A DNA stretch of 64,000 nucleotides. Source: Brachynemurus nebulosus (taxonomy: Eukaryota > Arthropoda > Insecta > Neuroptera > Myrmeleontidae). The first letter of the stretch is position 1, and each line of letters begins with the position of its first letter. Location of the stretch: positions 19,164,842 through 19,228,841 of the forward strand of contig JAPWDM010000008.1 in assembly GCA_035578155.1 (NCBI GenBank), written 5' to 3'. The notes under the pieces were generated by a model. It made no database searches and was not told the origin of the DNA. It saw only the letters and a list, made by a program, of their open reading frames with translations. This document shows positions 1-11,632 of the stretch, piece by piece. Position numbers and translations under genes: made by a program.

Positions 1-644
1 GTTATTATCTCTAACGAAAAGTTAAGGTGCGTACAATGAAACTCAATGTTTCGTAAACAAAATTTAACAATGAAAAATTATTAAATATGTGCTTCTGATG
101 TGCTAATGAGAAGCATTTAAGAAAATTACAACTTTAAAGATCTTTCTAGCGATTTCTACATGCTGAGAACCTAAAAAAAAGTCTCTACCGCCACGTTACA
201 ATATATTTAAAACTTTATTCAACTTTTTATTTTGAATTGTTAGTATTTGTTTTTATACCAAATTTTATCTCAATAGATTCAAAAAGCAGTAATTAAACTA
301 CAAACGTACTGGCAGAAACTATTTTGAAGCTATTAGAATTCAATACTACTTGGTGCGAAATCCTAAAATCCATGCGCTGTGTTTTAAATGATTTTCCAAG
401 CCAAGACCTAAGAAGAATTTTCGTTCTGGGTAATGAATACTCTTACTTCTAAACCCTCATAAAACTGTGAGAGATTTGCTAATAGGTGCTGTTTAAAAAA
501 AAATCCAATTCCAAAGTATTATAAAGTTAGCTCTATGTACACTCTCCATATTATAGGTACAACGTCAACAATTCCATATATAATGTATTAGCTGTAAAAA
601 TAGTGTTTCAGTGGGGCGTTTTTTTTTTTATTATAGGTTATGAC
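1..644. other. AT-rich intergenic DNA, no gene seen
   Basis: I see no open frame, RNA gene or clear repeat boundary here. The stretch is AT-rich, with short homopolymer runs such as a T run near 620. Confidence 0.6.
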
Positions 645-800
645 CAGGGTCGGCGAGAGGGCGGGGCATTGCTCTGAGACCCGAGAGGGCTCGGACAAAG
701 TAAGAAGAGGTTTTTTTGCTGTCAGCTGTATTTTTGGAGAAAAAATGTTGAAAAATTTTTTGTTGTGACCGGGCGCCTATCATTTTTCTCGCCGGCCCTG
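645..800. mobile_element. short non-autonomous hAT-like element
   Basis: A 156-bp GC-richer insert begins CAGGGTCGGCGAG and ends CTCGCCGGCCCTG, which are inverted repeats. It is flanked on both sides by the identical 8-mer GTTATGAC (637-644 and 801-808). An 8-bp target duplication with CAGGG-type ends is the hallmark of the hAT superfamily. There is no coding capacity. It resembles the elements at 8647-8842 and 18377-18658. Confidence 0.85.
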
Positions 801-1756
801 GTTATGACCGTCATGATATTAAGGTATAGATAGGTGTAATTAAAAAGCGGTTTCTGATCTACCACAAACATGATAATTTAGTAGTTAGTTGGATATCGAA
901 CTTAAAAAAAAAATAACTTGCAAACTTCTATGATGTATTTTGTATAATAATACGTATGTATAGTGTATGTAAGATTGAATTACTTGTGTAATCATTTATT
1001 GTTACTTGTGAAATAAATTGTATGTATGTATCTACTAAATTAAAATTAAATTATAATGAAAATGTAACAAGAAGAACAAAAAATTATTGATTTATTCCTT
1101 GTACTAGCTACTGTAGGTACAGTTCCATCCATAATTATCATCACAAATGGAACAGATTTTTATTATTGATTTTTAACCGACTTCATAGAAAATATGTTAT
1201 CAGATTGATTCGTATGTATCTACATAATAATTGTTGGAAATGGATAATATTTATACCTGTGTTGGTTTATGTGGACTACTGAACAAGTGTACCTTTCGAG
1301 AACTTAAGCTACATAGGAAGGTTTGCATGTGTGTTTAGCCACGTACATATTTCTTAGAAACTACGAATATGGTCGGAATGATTCTTTTAGCATTATCATT
1401 CAAAATAGGGAATGGCACCAATCTCATAAAATCCGTTCAGTAGTTTATATGCGCTAGTTTTCGCTTCTTACTAGTGTTCTTTTTTATGTATTCGGGCATT
1501 ATTCGGACAAAATAATGTCCACTAATTTGGACAATTAAAAAGTTTCCCTTTGAGGTGGTCCCATGTTAATTTGATCAAAATCTACTCATGGAATTGACCC
1601 TGATGAGACGCTAAACTCCTTAGTGGTGAACAGTGCACGTATCATGACTTGGTTATTGTACATAGGCAGTGGTTAGGTACCTGCTGGTGATAAACTTATC
1701 ACAATTTATTACTAAGAACAATGTCACTTAAAATGGAAAAATAAAAATTTTTTAAT
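801..1756. other. AT-rich intergenic DNA
   Basis: No open frame, RNA gene or bounded repeat is recognised. GTACCTA-type words occur, as elsewhere in the window. Confidence 0.5.
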
Positions 1757-1968
1757 AACCCCGAGCTGGGCTAGTGGTTAGCAACTCCGCTCTTGACTGA
1801 TAAGATTGTGAGTTCGGAACCGGCCGGGGGAGATACATCATCATCAAACTACCATTCTGCACCAATCATCTATAAGCATATCAACACCAAAAAAGCAATA
1901 GTACCAACATATACCAAACGATGCGTATCACCTTAGTTGTGGCGCATCTAAACAATAAAAAAAAAAAA
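1757..1968 (+). mobile_element. tRNA-derived SINE with poly(A) tail
   Basis: A roughly 70-nt tRNA-like head begins at CCCCGAGCTGGGC and ends at CCGGCCGGGG. It contains an A-box-like GGCTAGTGGTTAG (1769-1781) and a B-box-like AGTTCGGAACC (about 1811-1821), the internal promoter of RNA polymerase III. A roughly 120-nt unrelated body follows, then a 12-A tail (1957-1968). AAAATTTT-type sequence on both sides could be the target duplication but is too simple to be sure. It has no coding capacity and would depend on a LINE for movement. Confidence 0.75.
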
Positions 1969-2464
1969 TTTTAAGGAAAAATAACACCGACTTTAAAATA
2001 ATAAAAACATTGAAATGTATGAAAAAATAATTATGTCATGTAAATCAAAACTTAAGTATAAATTAACATTTTTTGAAGTTGGTCCCAAGCCAATATTAAA
2101 GTTGGGCCGCTATAGCTAGCATTAGATATAGTTCAGTGGGCCTGGTACCAACATCAAAAAATATCAGCTTATGTTTTCATTTATGGCGTAATTATTATCG
2201 GGTTATATTTTTCCTTAAAAAAAATATATCTGACTTCTCGCTCACCATTTTCGTGGGAAACCAAGAACTAGAAAATTTGGGTAAACCAGTTTAATTTGAA
2301 CAAATTTTAAATAAATCACAAAGTCAAAGCAACAAAACTGCAGGACGAGATTATTTTTGAAACAGTATCATTTTGGTATAATCTGCCATCAAACTAACTT
2401 TTTAAGTATTCTGTATAAACGCTACGTTTAATGCTTCATACATTTTCGCAATTTTTTTTTTTTT
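1969..2464. other. AT-rich intergenic DNA
   Basis: No feature is supported. It ends in a long T run (about 2452-2466) directly before the candidate frame at 2465. Confidence 0.5.
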
Positions 2465-2815
2465 TTGTTTTTTACTTGTAAACTCACTAACGTGAGCGAG
2501 CGTTATGTATTTAAAACGTTTCGCCAATATTTAATTGTTAAAGGATGGCATTTTATCAACGATAATGGAACGAGCGAAGTGCAAACAGACGTAGATAGTT
2601 GGATAAATACAGATATCTTTTCTATTATAATGTTTACAAGATTATCTTCATCAGCTATCAGCGTAGTTTTTACGCGTGGTTCCAGTACCTCATTCGTTTA
2701 CTATAGGGGTATCGCTTGGTTGCCGTTTGCTACTATCGCTCCTATAATTGTGTACGTATTCTGCATTTGCTGCATGTTGGTGCTAAAAACACAAGTAAAT
2801 ATTATATTCCATTAA
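2465..2815 (+). CDS. candidate membrane-protein exon, unrecognised
   Basis: A 116-codon open frame has richer codon use (ACG, GCG, CGC) than the surrounding AT-rich DNA. The first residues may be intronic, because a T-rich tract runs right up to the start. The encoded peptide has a polar N-terminal half with an N-D-N-G-T region and a C-terminal hydrophobic stretch of about 20 residues (APIIVYVFCICCMLVL), probably a membrane segment. A possible donor CAA|GTAAAT at about 2793 could join in phase to an acceptor TTGCAG at about 2838, extending the frame into a second hydrophobic stretch. That intron would be only about 45 nt, very short for an insect. I do not recognise the protein. It could be one exon of a real gene or chance. 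Confidence 0.3.
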   Translation: MFFTCKLTNVSERYVFKTFRQYLIVKGWHFINDNGTSEVQTDVDSWINTDIFSIIMFTRLSSSAISVVFTRGSSTSFVYYRGIAWLPFATIAPIIVYVFCICCMLVLKTQVNIIFH

Positions 2816-3771
2816 GTTTACATTTAATAATATTGCAGTTGGTATTAGTAGAAGTATCTACATATAAGTATTGTGAATTATTGCTACTAGCCGTAGCAGC
2901 AGCAATTATTTTAATGTTTTTCTTTGTAAAAAAAAAAAAAAAAAACTTTGTAAAAGTAAAATTTTATTTGTTTATTGAGGGAAAAATAAATTTCATTGAA
3001 AATAATAATATTATCTTAATACTTTATTTAAAAATCGAACAATAATATAATTGCTATTGAAATAATTTTTCTGCTAAGTTACCATGAATTCTAGATAAGT
3101 ACACTATTTATATTAAGAATGTGTATTATCTCGTGTAAATTAAATTGCTCTTGTACTTAGCAAGATGCTTTCTAGTTTATTGATACAGCACCATTTTGTT
3201 TAACAAGCACAGAAGCCACTTCGCCTAGAACCTGCAAAATGATGGGGGCTCACAAATGTCTAAAATTGTAATTTTAAATAGTAATATACACTAATTATAA
3301 CAAAAACAAAATTAAAAATATAATTTTTTCCATTTCATGTATTTTTATTTAAGTTTTTATGTAAAAATACCTAAGGCCTACGATAATCTTTAAATGCTTC
3401 TGAATGAATTTCTCAATTTACTTTTGTTTGTCACCTATAAAAACAATATTTTCCATTTTGTTTCTTATTATTAATAAATAAAATGAGTTTTATATAATCA
3501 TCATCAAATAAGTTTGATAATAATTATATTGATCGAAACATGTCATATGAGTTTCCAAAATAAAACTGGGGTTTTTTCGAAGTAAATTGTTTTAATTAAG
3601 TATTAATAGCAAATGTAGAAAGAGGAAATTCAAAATGCCTATCAATTTTCCAAATATCTCAATTTTGAATTGTGTTTATTTTTAAGTATCTTGTTGCAGA
3701 TTGAAACCTGGGCGTTCGGTTTGAATAATTTATTCAGACCTAACAATATAATTAATGAAGATATTACAATA
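2816..3771. other. AT-rich intergenic DNA with a dispersed repeat
   Basis: It is mostly simple AT-rich sequence. About 75 bp at 3505-3590 (TATTGATCGAAACATG and following) recurs in diverged form at about 29738-29815, so a dispersed repeat is present. A poly(A) run lies at about 2929-2944. Confidence 0.5.
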
Positions 3772-4235
3772 CAGGTGACTCGTGGGAACCGGACGTTTTT
3801 TAAATGAATATTGCAAAGTAGATTTACTTATTAATGTTATTTAACTGATAAAGATATAATGCTGAAAACATACCATTTCATAAAACATAAGTTGCATGAA
3901 ACATTAAGTGTACTATATTGTCTTCATTTCTTGAAGATGACGTTATGCATGTGATGGTCATCCACTTGAATGCAGATTTCCATCCTCTGTAGAAAATCAT
4001 TACGCACTCGGGTCAACATTTCTTCTCCAATAAAATTCACCTCTTCGGTACTTGCAATTTTGAGCTCTAACAAACGTGTCGTATGCAAACACGCGATGCT
4101 GTACTGACCACTGATCCATTATGACTAAAATGGTAGGACACACTCAAAACTTTGACATAACCTCAATCTCTCCATATCGAGAAACAACAATGCAACAGCT
4201 GATTCAAATTCGTCCGATTGCCGGAAGTCACCCTG
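3772..4235. mobile_element. Tc1/mariner-like deletion derivative (TA target site)
   Basis: The element starts CAGGTGACTCGTGG and ends with the near inverted repeat of CAGGGTGACTTCCGG. It has TA directly outside both ends (3770-3771 and 4236-4237), as expected for the IS630/Tc1/mariner group. At 464 bp it is far shorter than an autonomous copy. Its interior holds a fused remnant of a transposase gene on the minus strand, annotated separately. Confidence 0.75.
3924..4119 (-). pseudogene. transposase remnant: N-terminus joined to C-terminus
   Basis: From the ATG at 4119 the frame reads MDQWSVQHRVFAYDTFVR, which looks like the first residues of the DUF4817-type helix-turn-helix region at the N-terminus of some insect transposases. 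About 20 codons later, in another frame, it reads EEMLTRVRNDFLQRMEICIQ and ends HNVIFKK-stop at 3924. That matches the usual C-terminal tail of the same proteins. The catalytic DDE core between them is missing and the reading frame changes across the junction, so the copy cannot be functional. Family recall is from memory; the terminal repeats and TA target agree with it. Confidence 0.65.
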
Positions 4236-5501
4236 TACTATTAAAACTAAATTTATATCCTACTAAACTAACCAAACTAACAAATCTAAAATTCACAAAT
4301 CTGGAATTATACTTTCGAAATGACTGAAACTTTCGCGCATCCCAGTACAGTGATTTTTGATGAAACCTGTCCTTTATGTACAATGTACATAAAGTGATGT
4401 AATTTTTTGGACTGAATAAATTATTATTATTATTATTATTAAGAACTGTAATTCGACTGTAATTTCAAAACTAATCAATTATCTATATTTTCAAAGTTTA
4501 TTTTTATGAGTAGTCAGCCAGGACAAAATTTTAATTAATAATAAATTGTAGCATGTACTTCCGTATCTAAAAATAAAGTTGCCTTTTTAAATTGGATGTA
4601 GTACCCTATGGAGTACACAAAGTATTCTTCTTAGTATATAATTAAGCCATTACTAGTACTCCTGTGTCTTAAATTCCAAATTTTAACGGCGAGTTCCGTT
4701 TTGCGAATTTTTGTAGGAATCACTAAAAGCTTATACTAGTTACTTTAACGTAGATTCAGATAGATTTTTAATTCGAAAAATATTTGGAGGAAACAAGAAT
4801 TATCATTACCTATTAAAGAATTAATTTTTAAGTAAATTAAATTCTATAACCAAGTTATTTCCGAAGACATACTAAATTGGTTATATTATTAAAAAGGATA
4901 TAAATACCAAGTGTATTCTTGCAAAAACAAAATAGAAGACTTCATAAGAAAAATTAAAAGCACCTGTAAGTGAAGTGAAGATTATTAAACAATTTAATTA
5001 AGTATAAGGAAAAATTCACATCTAATGTTGTTTCGAAAAACGAGATTAGTTAACAGTTAACCGTTCTGCTACTCGAAAGTTCACTGATGTGAGAAAACTA
5101 ATTTCCATGCAAGATTTTGTTTTAGGAAATAACTATAATAAAATGAAAATATGAAAATGTGAAAGTAACAACTTAAAAACCGTCTAACGAGATGGCAGAT
5201 TTTTCATAATTACAAAGAAAAAGGAAATATAATTTTAAATAAATTAGACGCTATTGATAAATAAAAAAATATAAGATAATTGAAAATACTTAAAGAAAGT
5301 ATAATAGGGTAGAAGCCAGATATTATACGACTAATGTTATCAGTCAGCTGTTGTCACAGTCAATCGGTATCAAACAGTAACATATAAAATTCTATTATTT
5401 CTAAAGCATAGTTCGCTTGTTACAAGTTAGTATCGGTTCGGGTTATTAAATACAGTCACTAATCACAGTACATACCAAAATAGACAATTGCACAGTTTAC
5501 A
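4236..5501. other. AT-rich intergenic DNA with a retroposon-like 3' tail
   Basis: At about 4330-4441 the sequence ends in GGACTGAATAAATT followed by seven ATT units, a typical 3' end of an insect LINE or SINE, but no body is recognisable upstream. The rest is AT-rich sequence without features. Confidence 0.4.
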
Positions 5502-5737
5502 ACGGGAGTGGCCAACCCGTGGCCCACGAGCCGCATGTGGCCCGCCTTGAACTTTTTTGGCCCGCGAGATTCATCACACTTATACAAAATATATTTATTT
5601 TATAATGATCAAGGTAGTGAAAACCAAAGTATTAAAAAATACATAATATATGGGAACGCAGAATTTTTAATGCAGACCGCAGAATTATGATGCGCTTTCA
5701 AAGTGGCCCGCAAGATCATTTGGGTTGACCACCCCTG
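5502..5737. mobile_element. short non-autonomous hAT-like element
   Basis: A 236-bp element has ends GGGAGTGGCCAACCC and, inverted, CAGGGGTGGTCAACCC, followed inside by GTGGCCCGC on both sides. GTTTACA is repeated exactly outside (5495-5501 and 5738-5744). This is the 'CAGGGGTGGCCAACC' class of animal hAT miniature elements. A 60-codon frame inside is incidental. Confidence 0.85.
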
Positions 5738-7115
5738 GTTTACAGTACCTCTTTAGAAAACATTGTAATAATATTTTTTTCAACTTCTTGTATCATAAGT
5801 TGGTGTTAACATAACAGATAACTTATGGCCTAAACAACTGTTACCATACCATAGTTACGAAAAATAATAAGTCATAAAGGTTTACCTACTTTCCTAGGAA
5901 CGTAAATAATTACTTACCGTCAATTATTAGTACTTAAATAAATTTTTCTATGGAACTAGTTTTTTATAGACGTCTACTATTCATTTTTATGAAAATTGCA
6001 TTTTCGTTGAATTTTATTAATTTTCAATCATTTTCCTCAATTTATTTATTATTTTGTTGGTTGGAACAATAGCTTACTCATATCAGCGGCGTATACAGCC
6101 GAGTTTCTTGGGAAGGGGGGGGGGGGCACACAAAAAAATAATATGACTAAAATATTCTGAGACAAAAAAATAAAAAAATTTAACTTCTTCTATACTGTTA
6201 ACGACCAAAAAAAAAACAACGTACCGATATTGTGTATAAAATTAAATAATATCTAGTGTATCTAATCATCTCGCCCTCCTCGATGGAGAGGGAATGACCC
6301 TTTTATGTAGTTTTTTTAAAAACCTTAGGTATATAAGGAAAATTTTTTCGTAGAATCTATGGACATTTTTTTGTAACGTATATTTTTTTCAAATTTTAAA
6401 AAAGCTACTCCATGCTAAGAAAGAAATAAAATATTTTTGTGAATTTTTTTTAATGACTTAAGGGCCCTGCACAATCACGAAAATTTTTCCATAATATTTT
6501 TAAATGCTGTTCTACAATATATATCTTTTTCAAATTGAACTTGCTGAAATCATTATATTTTCAACTTACTGAAGTCACTACTACATTCCCTCATAGCAAG
6601 CCTTTCTCATTCAATCCTACACTCACTCATAGTCTTTCCAAAATTTTTCAAATTTTCTCGAAAAACAGGGGTGGATTAGCAAGAAAATACTTATTCTTGC
6701 TAATCATTTATTATCAATTTATTAATATTGTGGAGACCCCTATTGTGTGAAGCCACCGGAGCACTTGTCCCAAGTGTCATTATCAGTGGCGACGCGTGGG
6801 AGTAGACAAGGGAGACAGTGTCTCCCCAAAAAAATTAAATTTCATAAAATTTAAGATCCTTTAGAAAATTTAAAATAATTTATGTTTTATGAATAGTAAT
6901 CATACAATGTTGGATTTCTACACAAAAAGCTTATAATTAGGTTTTTGAATAAAAAATAATTATCTTTTTTTGCTTCTAGTTCATTCAATACTACATCATA
7001 AGCAATATTGATGATATAATGGATACGAAACAACACGGCACTACAAACAAACGTGATGTTGGCCGTCGACCAACGACTAGCAACTAATGTGTTTTTACCC
7101 AAATACTATTGAGAG
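5738..7115. other. intergenic DNA with transposon-end-like fragments
   Basis: CAGCGGCGTATACAG followed by a G run (6086-6126) and CAGTGGCGACGCGTGG (6784-6799) both resemble 5' ends of hAT-type elements. I could not pair either with a 3' end and target duplication. GCGTCGCCACTA at 8552-8563 is an inverted match to the second, but the flanks do not agree. No gene is supported. Confidence 0.35.
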
Positions 7116-7116
7116 T

Positions 7117-7148
7117 ATATATATATATATGTTTATATATATACATAT

Positions 7149-7240
<92 letters not shown>

Positions 7241-7365
7241 TTTAGAGAGTATCATTTTCGGATTCTAGGGGCCTCAAAACATATTTCTGTTATAGTCCCG
7301 GGCTCAAGTCGCGCCATGACGACAGCTGGAATAGCTGAATTTCCAGTTTTGGAAATTCGCTAAAA
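7117..7365 (-). mobile_element. Helentron-like repeat, 5' module plus (TA)n
   Basis: A (TA)n tract (7117-7236) is followed by the conserved module that reads, on the minus strand, TTTTAGCGAATTTCC at its end (7365-7351), then a GGCGCGACTTGAGCCCGGGAC-like core, then the (TA)n. The same module occurs near 24.5, 33.1, 39.2, 41.0, 46.4 and 59.4 kb. The partner 3' module with the terminal hairpin is not present at this locus. Confidence 0.65.
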
Positions 7366-7648
7366 TGGAACTTGCATCGGCTCTTTACAATAACTTTCTA
7401 CTATGTATAGTAAGTTAACTGAGATTCAAACACGGCGTAAGCAGATTAACTCTAGAAGCGGGCTGACGTAGCTAAATAAAGTACAGAGAAGTCTGGAAGA
7501 ATTAGCCCAAAAACCGTTAAAAAATTCGAATATGTGTGCGAACCTAGTGGATTTTTTTTTATAAATTTTCAAATCTGTCAAGAATTGGAAAAGAAAATAC
7601 TCTCACGCAAGATTAATGAACAGTTGTATTTCATTAACTATTTTTAAC

Positions 7649-8322
7649 TTCCCATAGGAAGTTATTGTAATGGGTCCGATTTTACGAATCGCAAATTTTG
7701 ACAAATCTCCACGTTTCAAGGTCGCTAGAATCTGAATCCATCGTTGTTAGCGTGATGTCTGTGAGTGCGTTCGTCAGTTCGTTCATTCTTTAGCTCGTTC
7801 GTGAATTTTTTTTTCGTCTCGCATATCTCGAGAACAAATGATGATATCAACTCCGGGCTAATTTCATTAGATGCGTAATCAAAAAATGAAGACCGGATGA
7901 AGTTTTCAGCAAATTCGGATTAGCGGTTTGTTTTTTGTCGTAAAAAAATGGAATTAAGTTTATTAAAATAACATAGATTATATGGATTTTTTACCATAAG
8001 ATTATTATACAATGGCCTAAGAACCTTTCTTAATGTTAAAAACGCCAGTATTTTATTATAAAATTTAAAAAAAAGGAAAAAAACGAAGTATGAAACATTT
8101 TTTGAAATATATTTTGTCTCACATATCTTGAGAACAAATGATGTTATAATTTGTTTGATAAGGGTAGTCCCCACCCTTAGGTACAGAAGGCGAAGCCCCC
8201 GGTATGTTGCAAGGGGCAAAGCGTCTATCGGGAGCCCAGGGAAGGAGTCGCCTGAAATGAAAAAAGAATTATTTATGTACAGTAGTCTCTAGTCTTTAAG
8301 AGCACCCAACGGGAAGTTGACA
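7649..8322. repeat. dispersed repeat with AACTTCCC ends
   Basis: The left end AACTTCCCATAGGAAGTT and the right end, inverted (CAACTTCCCGTTGGG), form imperfect inverted repeats about 670 bp apart. Inside, TCTCGCATATCTCGAGAAC (7817-7835) and TCTCACATATCTTGAGAAC (8117-8135) are diverged direct repeats. A second, partial copy of the left part lies inverted at about 46860-46970. The superfamily is not identified, and no coding potential is seen. Confidence 0.5.
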
Positions 8323-8646
8323 GTGTCTGTAGACCTGTCCCCCAAATTTTACTATTAAGTAGCCGCAAACCTTTTGAAAAATGACTATAGGTACTTCCCA
8401 ACTATCCACTATGTGTATGATACCAGAATAATGATGAGATACTAAATGTTACATAAAATCTGCAGCAAATGAATGAATGCGGCCTAAAGTGCACAAACAA
8501 TCCTTGCCAGTTTCGCCACAGTGTATCCACCCTACATAAATGTATTCATGCGTCGCCACTACAGCATTCTCATATTCAAAAAAGACTCAATATTTTTTTT
8601 TTAATTTCTTGTACTAGAAGTCAATCTATACTGAGCTAGTTATGAG

Positions 8647-8842
8647 CAGGCCCGACGAGAGAGTGGGGTAGCTGTGATTGTATCGAGCCCCGTGGCGCCG
8701 ACTGAAAGAGAGGATCCATAATGATCGGTGGGGACAGGTAAAAAAGGGAAAAATTGTTTCCCACGTCACTTATTTTTGCGGGGAGAGATTTTTAAGAGAT
8801 GTGCCTTATTCCCGGGGCCCGTTATTTGTGTCCGCGGCCCTG
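8647..8842. mobile_element. short non-autonomous hAT-like element
   Basis: A 196-bp insert starts CAGGCCCGACGAGAG and ends CCGCGGCCCTG. It is flanked by GTTATGAG (8639-8646) and GTTATAAG (8843-8850), an 8-bp target duplication with one mismatch. It is a diverged relative of the 645-800 element. Confidence 0.8.
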
Positions 8843-9315
8843 GTTATAAGTTAAGCAATACTAGCATGAGTTTTTCTGTCTAACAAAACGCATATTTATA
8901 AAAAATAAAAATATACAAAAGAGATATACTTACCTAAATAAATATTAAATATTTAGTTCTTTTCAAATAAAATTATACTTTGAAGTAGGAGATTATTGTT
9001 TGCTTGATAATCTTTACAAAGTTTTTAAAATTAAAATATTGCTTAAAATTTTCCAACTTTGTTTTATGAATGACATAAAATATATGTATTATTTATTGTT
9101 AATCTTAAAATCTTTTTGTAATAAAAAGTCCCTTTTGTCATAAAGATATAAGTATAATAATAAATATACAACAAGAATTATAAATAAATACTTATATTTT
9201 ACGAAATACATTATTTAGTTTTTAGTTCTTATTTCACTAATAAGAGAAGTTTTAATCATTTAAGTTTTAACAGTTTTAACATCTATTTGTATATGCAGTA
9301 CGTATAGGTACAAAA

Positions 9316-9728
9316 TAGGGATGTTACGGATATGAAATTTCGAGTACGAATACGGATACGGATATTTAAAAACATTTTTTTCGGTTTCGGTTACGGATAT
9401 GTAATAATATCGGATAATGTTTCAGATAGGGTAACGGTTACGGATAATTACTTTCAGTGAACACTTTTCTTTAGAAAAAAAAAAAAAGTGAAATTATTTT
9501 ACCCCAAAAAGTGAATGCCAAACACAAATTAACGGAAATCTATCAAGATAAATATATGTAGGAAAAATTTGCTTCGATTTAACCCCAGTCTTCCAACGGC
9601 AGTGGTCTGTTATTATCCGAAACAAATCCGAAACTTTTATTTTCGGATACGGTTTCGGTTTCGGATAGGTAATTATTTCGGATATCCGGTAGTTTCGGTT
9701 ACGGTTACGGATATCCATAACATCCCTA
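9316..9728. mobile_element. non-autonomous hAT-like element rich in CGGATA repeats
   Basis: A 413-bp element has perfect 11-bp terminal inverted repeats (TAGGGATGTTA / TAACATCCCTA) and an exact 8-bp target duplication GTACAAAA (9308-9315, 9729-9736). Near each end the sequence CGGTTACGGATAT recurs many times in opposite orientations, giving clustered potential transposase-binding motifs. A 118-codon minus-strand frame overlapping the right half is not a gene. Confidence 0.85.
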
Positions 9729-9950
9729 GTACAAAATGAATTTACACCAATATTAAAAATTTTGGACATAAAATTACATTCTACTAATAAAAAAATAAAA
9801 AATATGTTTGACTCGAATAGGTATTTATTTTTAGTTCTATGCATATTCACAACTCTGTTTTTTAACCTGTTTAGTCAAAATTTTTCATATGTATATTATT
9901 AGGCTCCGTGGAGGGTGGGGAGCGGAGTGGGGATTTTTTGTGTTACTTAT

Positions 9951-11566
9951 ATGGAAGAAATTCAAAATACATCTACTGGCGAGTCCGAGCCCGACAAACC
10001 GGACGCGAACCCTGCTCAACCAGTAACATCAGGTGCGGGCAGTACTAGCGCGGTCAGTCCCGCTACAACACCAATTTTACCCGTTCTGCAGGTCAGCGGA
10101 ACGAGTACCAACAAACAGGGTAACCCTCCCTCCAAAATAGGGAATCGCCGTGGGCGTCAAATTCCATTTGACGCTCCAAGAATGCAAGAGTCGTATACCA
10201 AGTACCTCGTAATTAAGCCGAAGGAAGGCGACTTTTGTAAAATCATCCCCTTTTTTCTGGCAAAACTAGTGAAACATGATATTGGCCAGGGTAAAGATGC
10301 CAAAATCTCGGGTAAGGGGTTGCTAGTGGAGGCACTCTCACAGGCACAGTCGACTAAAATACAAAGTTTAGAGAAGTTAGGACAGTACGACGTGGAAGTT
10401 TCACCTCACGGTGTGTTAAACTACTCCAAGGGACTTATAATGCACCCTTCCCTGGCGTAATGCTGCCTGGAGGAGATAGTGTCGAAGATGTCTCTACAGG
10501 ATGTTCTATTACAGGGGGTAATAGAAGCCAGAAGGCTAAAGTACAATAGGGGGAACAAACGTCCGGGGTCCCCCTTAGCCTTGTTAAGATTTAATAGTAC
10601 TAGCCTTCCGAACCAAGTTATTATAGCTCTCTTCAACAAAGTGAACGTGCGCCCGTATATCCCTGCACCAATGAGGTGCTTCCACTGTTAGAGATACGGG
10701 CATGTCTCACAGCGTTGCAATGTAGAGTAGCAGGACTGCGTGTGCGGTAACCTGTTACACGAAGGACGACCGTCCGGCGAACCTATAAAGTGCGTGAATT
10801 GTGGAGGCAATCACTCGGCCAAGTGGAGAAATCGCCCTATATTCAAACAAGGATCAGCCATCCAAAAGCTGAGAGCTCTGGAACGACTTTCATATCCAGA
10901 GGCACGACGGAAACTACTTGGCAATACGCCCCGTCGCTCCTTGGATGATTATGCACGCGCTGCTGTGGCCCCTGCCCCTACAGCGGCTAAAGATGATATC
11001 GAAATAAAAGAATTAAAGGAGACACTGCAAAAGATGCAGGAATGTATGCAGTCAATGTAACAGAGCTTTGCGCTCAGTGGGTGTAAATGTACCTACACCC
11101 ACCATAGCCGCTGTTGTGCCAGCCAAGGTTCCTGAGACCAAGAAGGTGCTTACAACCACCCCTCAGGGACTGATCGTGAAAACTGTGACGTCTTCTCCAA
11201 AGAAAACCTCGTCACCGCGAAAATCACCGTCAAGCAGAAGAGGTCACAGCGAGGGCGAGAAGGATGTGGTCCACTAACGGCCCCCAAAAAGGGACCAACC
11301 ACATCACCTCGGAGGCAGAGTCAATGCTGTCTCCACAAACGACGGCTTCGCTGCCCCAGCGGCGAAAGGCGCCGTCCCGATCGGGCACACCGACCCATTC
11401 GGTCACTAACCTCCCGAGTGGCTCAATGCCAACACAAGTGAGCGACTCGGATATCTCGACCGCATCGGTGCGGACGGACGTTAAACGCCCTATGACCGAC
11501 GCAGACACGAACACCTCGGCAACCGATTCGGACCAATCCTATGCCGAGGTGCGATTGATCGATTAA
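9951..11566 (+). pseudogene. LINE ORF1 (gag-like, zinc knuckles), broken
   Basis: ORF1 proteins bind LINE RNA and build the ribonucleoprotein. The start MEEIQNTSTGE at 9951 is chosen because the second copy begins at the equivalent ATG. The order is a Ser/Thr/Pro-rich N-terminus, a conserved region (KPKEGDFCKI to GVIEARRL), then zinc knuckles CFHC-x5-GHVSQRC and CVNCGGNHSA, and a Pro/Ser-rich basic tail. The second knuckle's last Cys has become Arg. In-frame stops fall at about 10458, 10689 (inside the first knuckle), 10731 and 11058, with frameshifts near 11065 and 11260. The ORF2 ATG follows 67 nt after the stop. Confidence 0.8.
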
Positions 11567-11632
11567 AAAAAAAAAAAGGCTGGCCTAATCGGAAACCTAG
11601 GAAGTAGCCACACTTCTCAAGCAGTAACAAAA

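Noticed and set aside
7109..7363. Reading frames made largely of alternating Ile-Tyr (also at 16001, 24584, 32033, 33080, 34713, 38908, 46258 and 59525)
   Set aside because: These are translations of (TA)n microsatellites with chance extensions, not proteins.
6784..8563. Single large hAT element bounded by CAGTGGCGACGCG and GCGTCGCCACTA
   Set aside because: The flanking 8-mers do not match and no transposase lies between; probably two unrelated ends.
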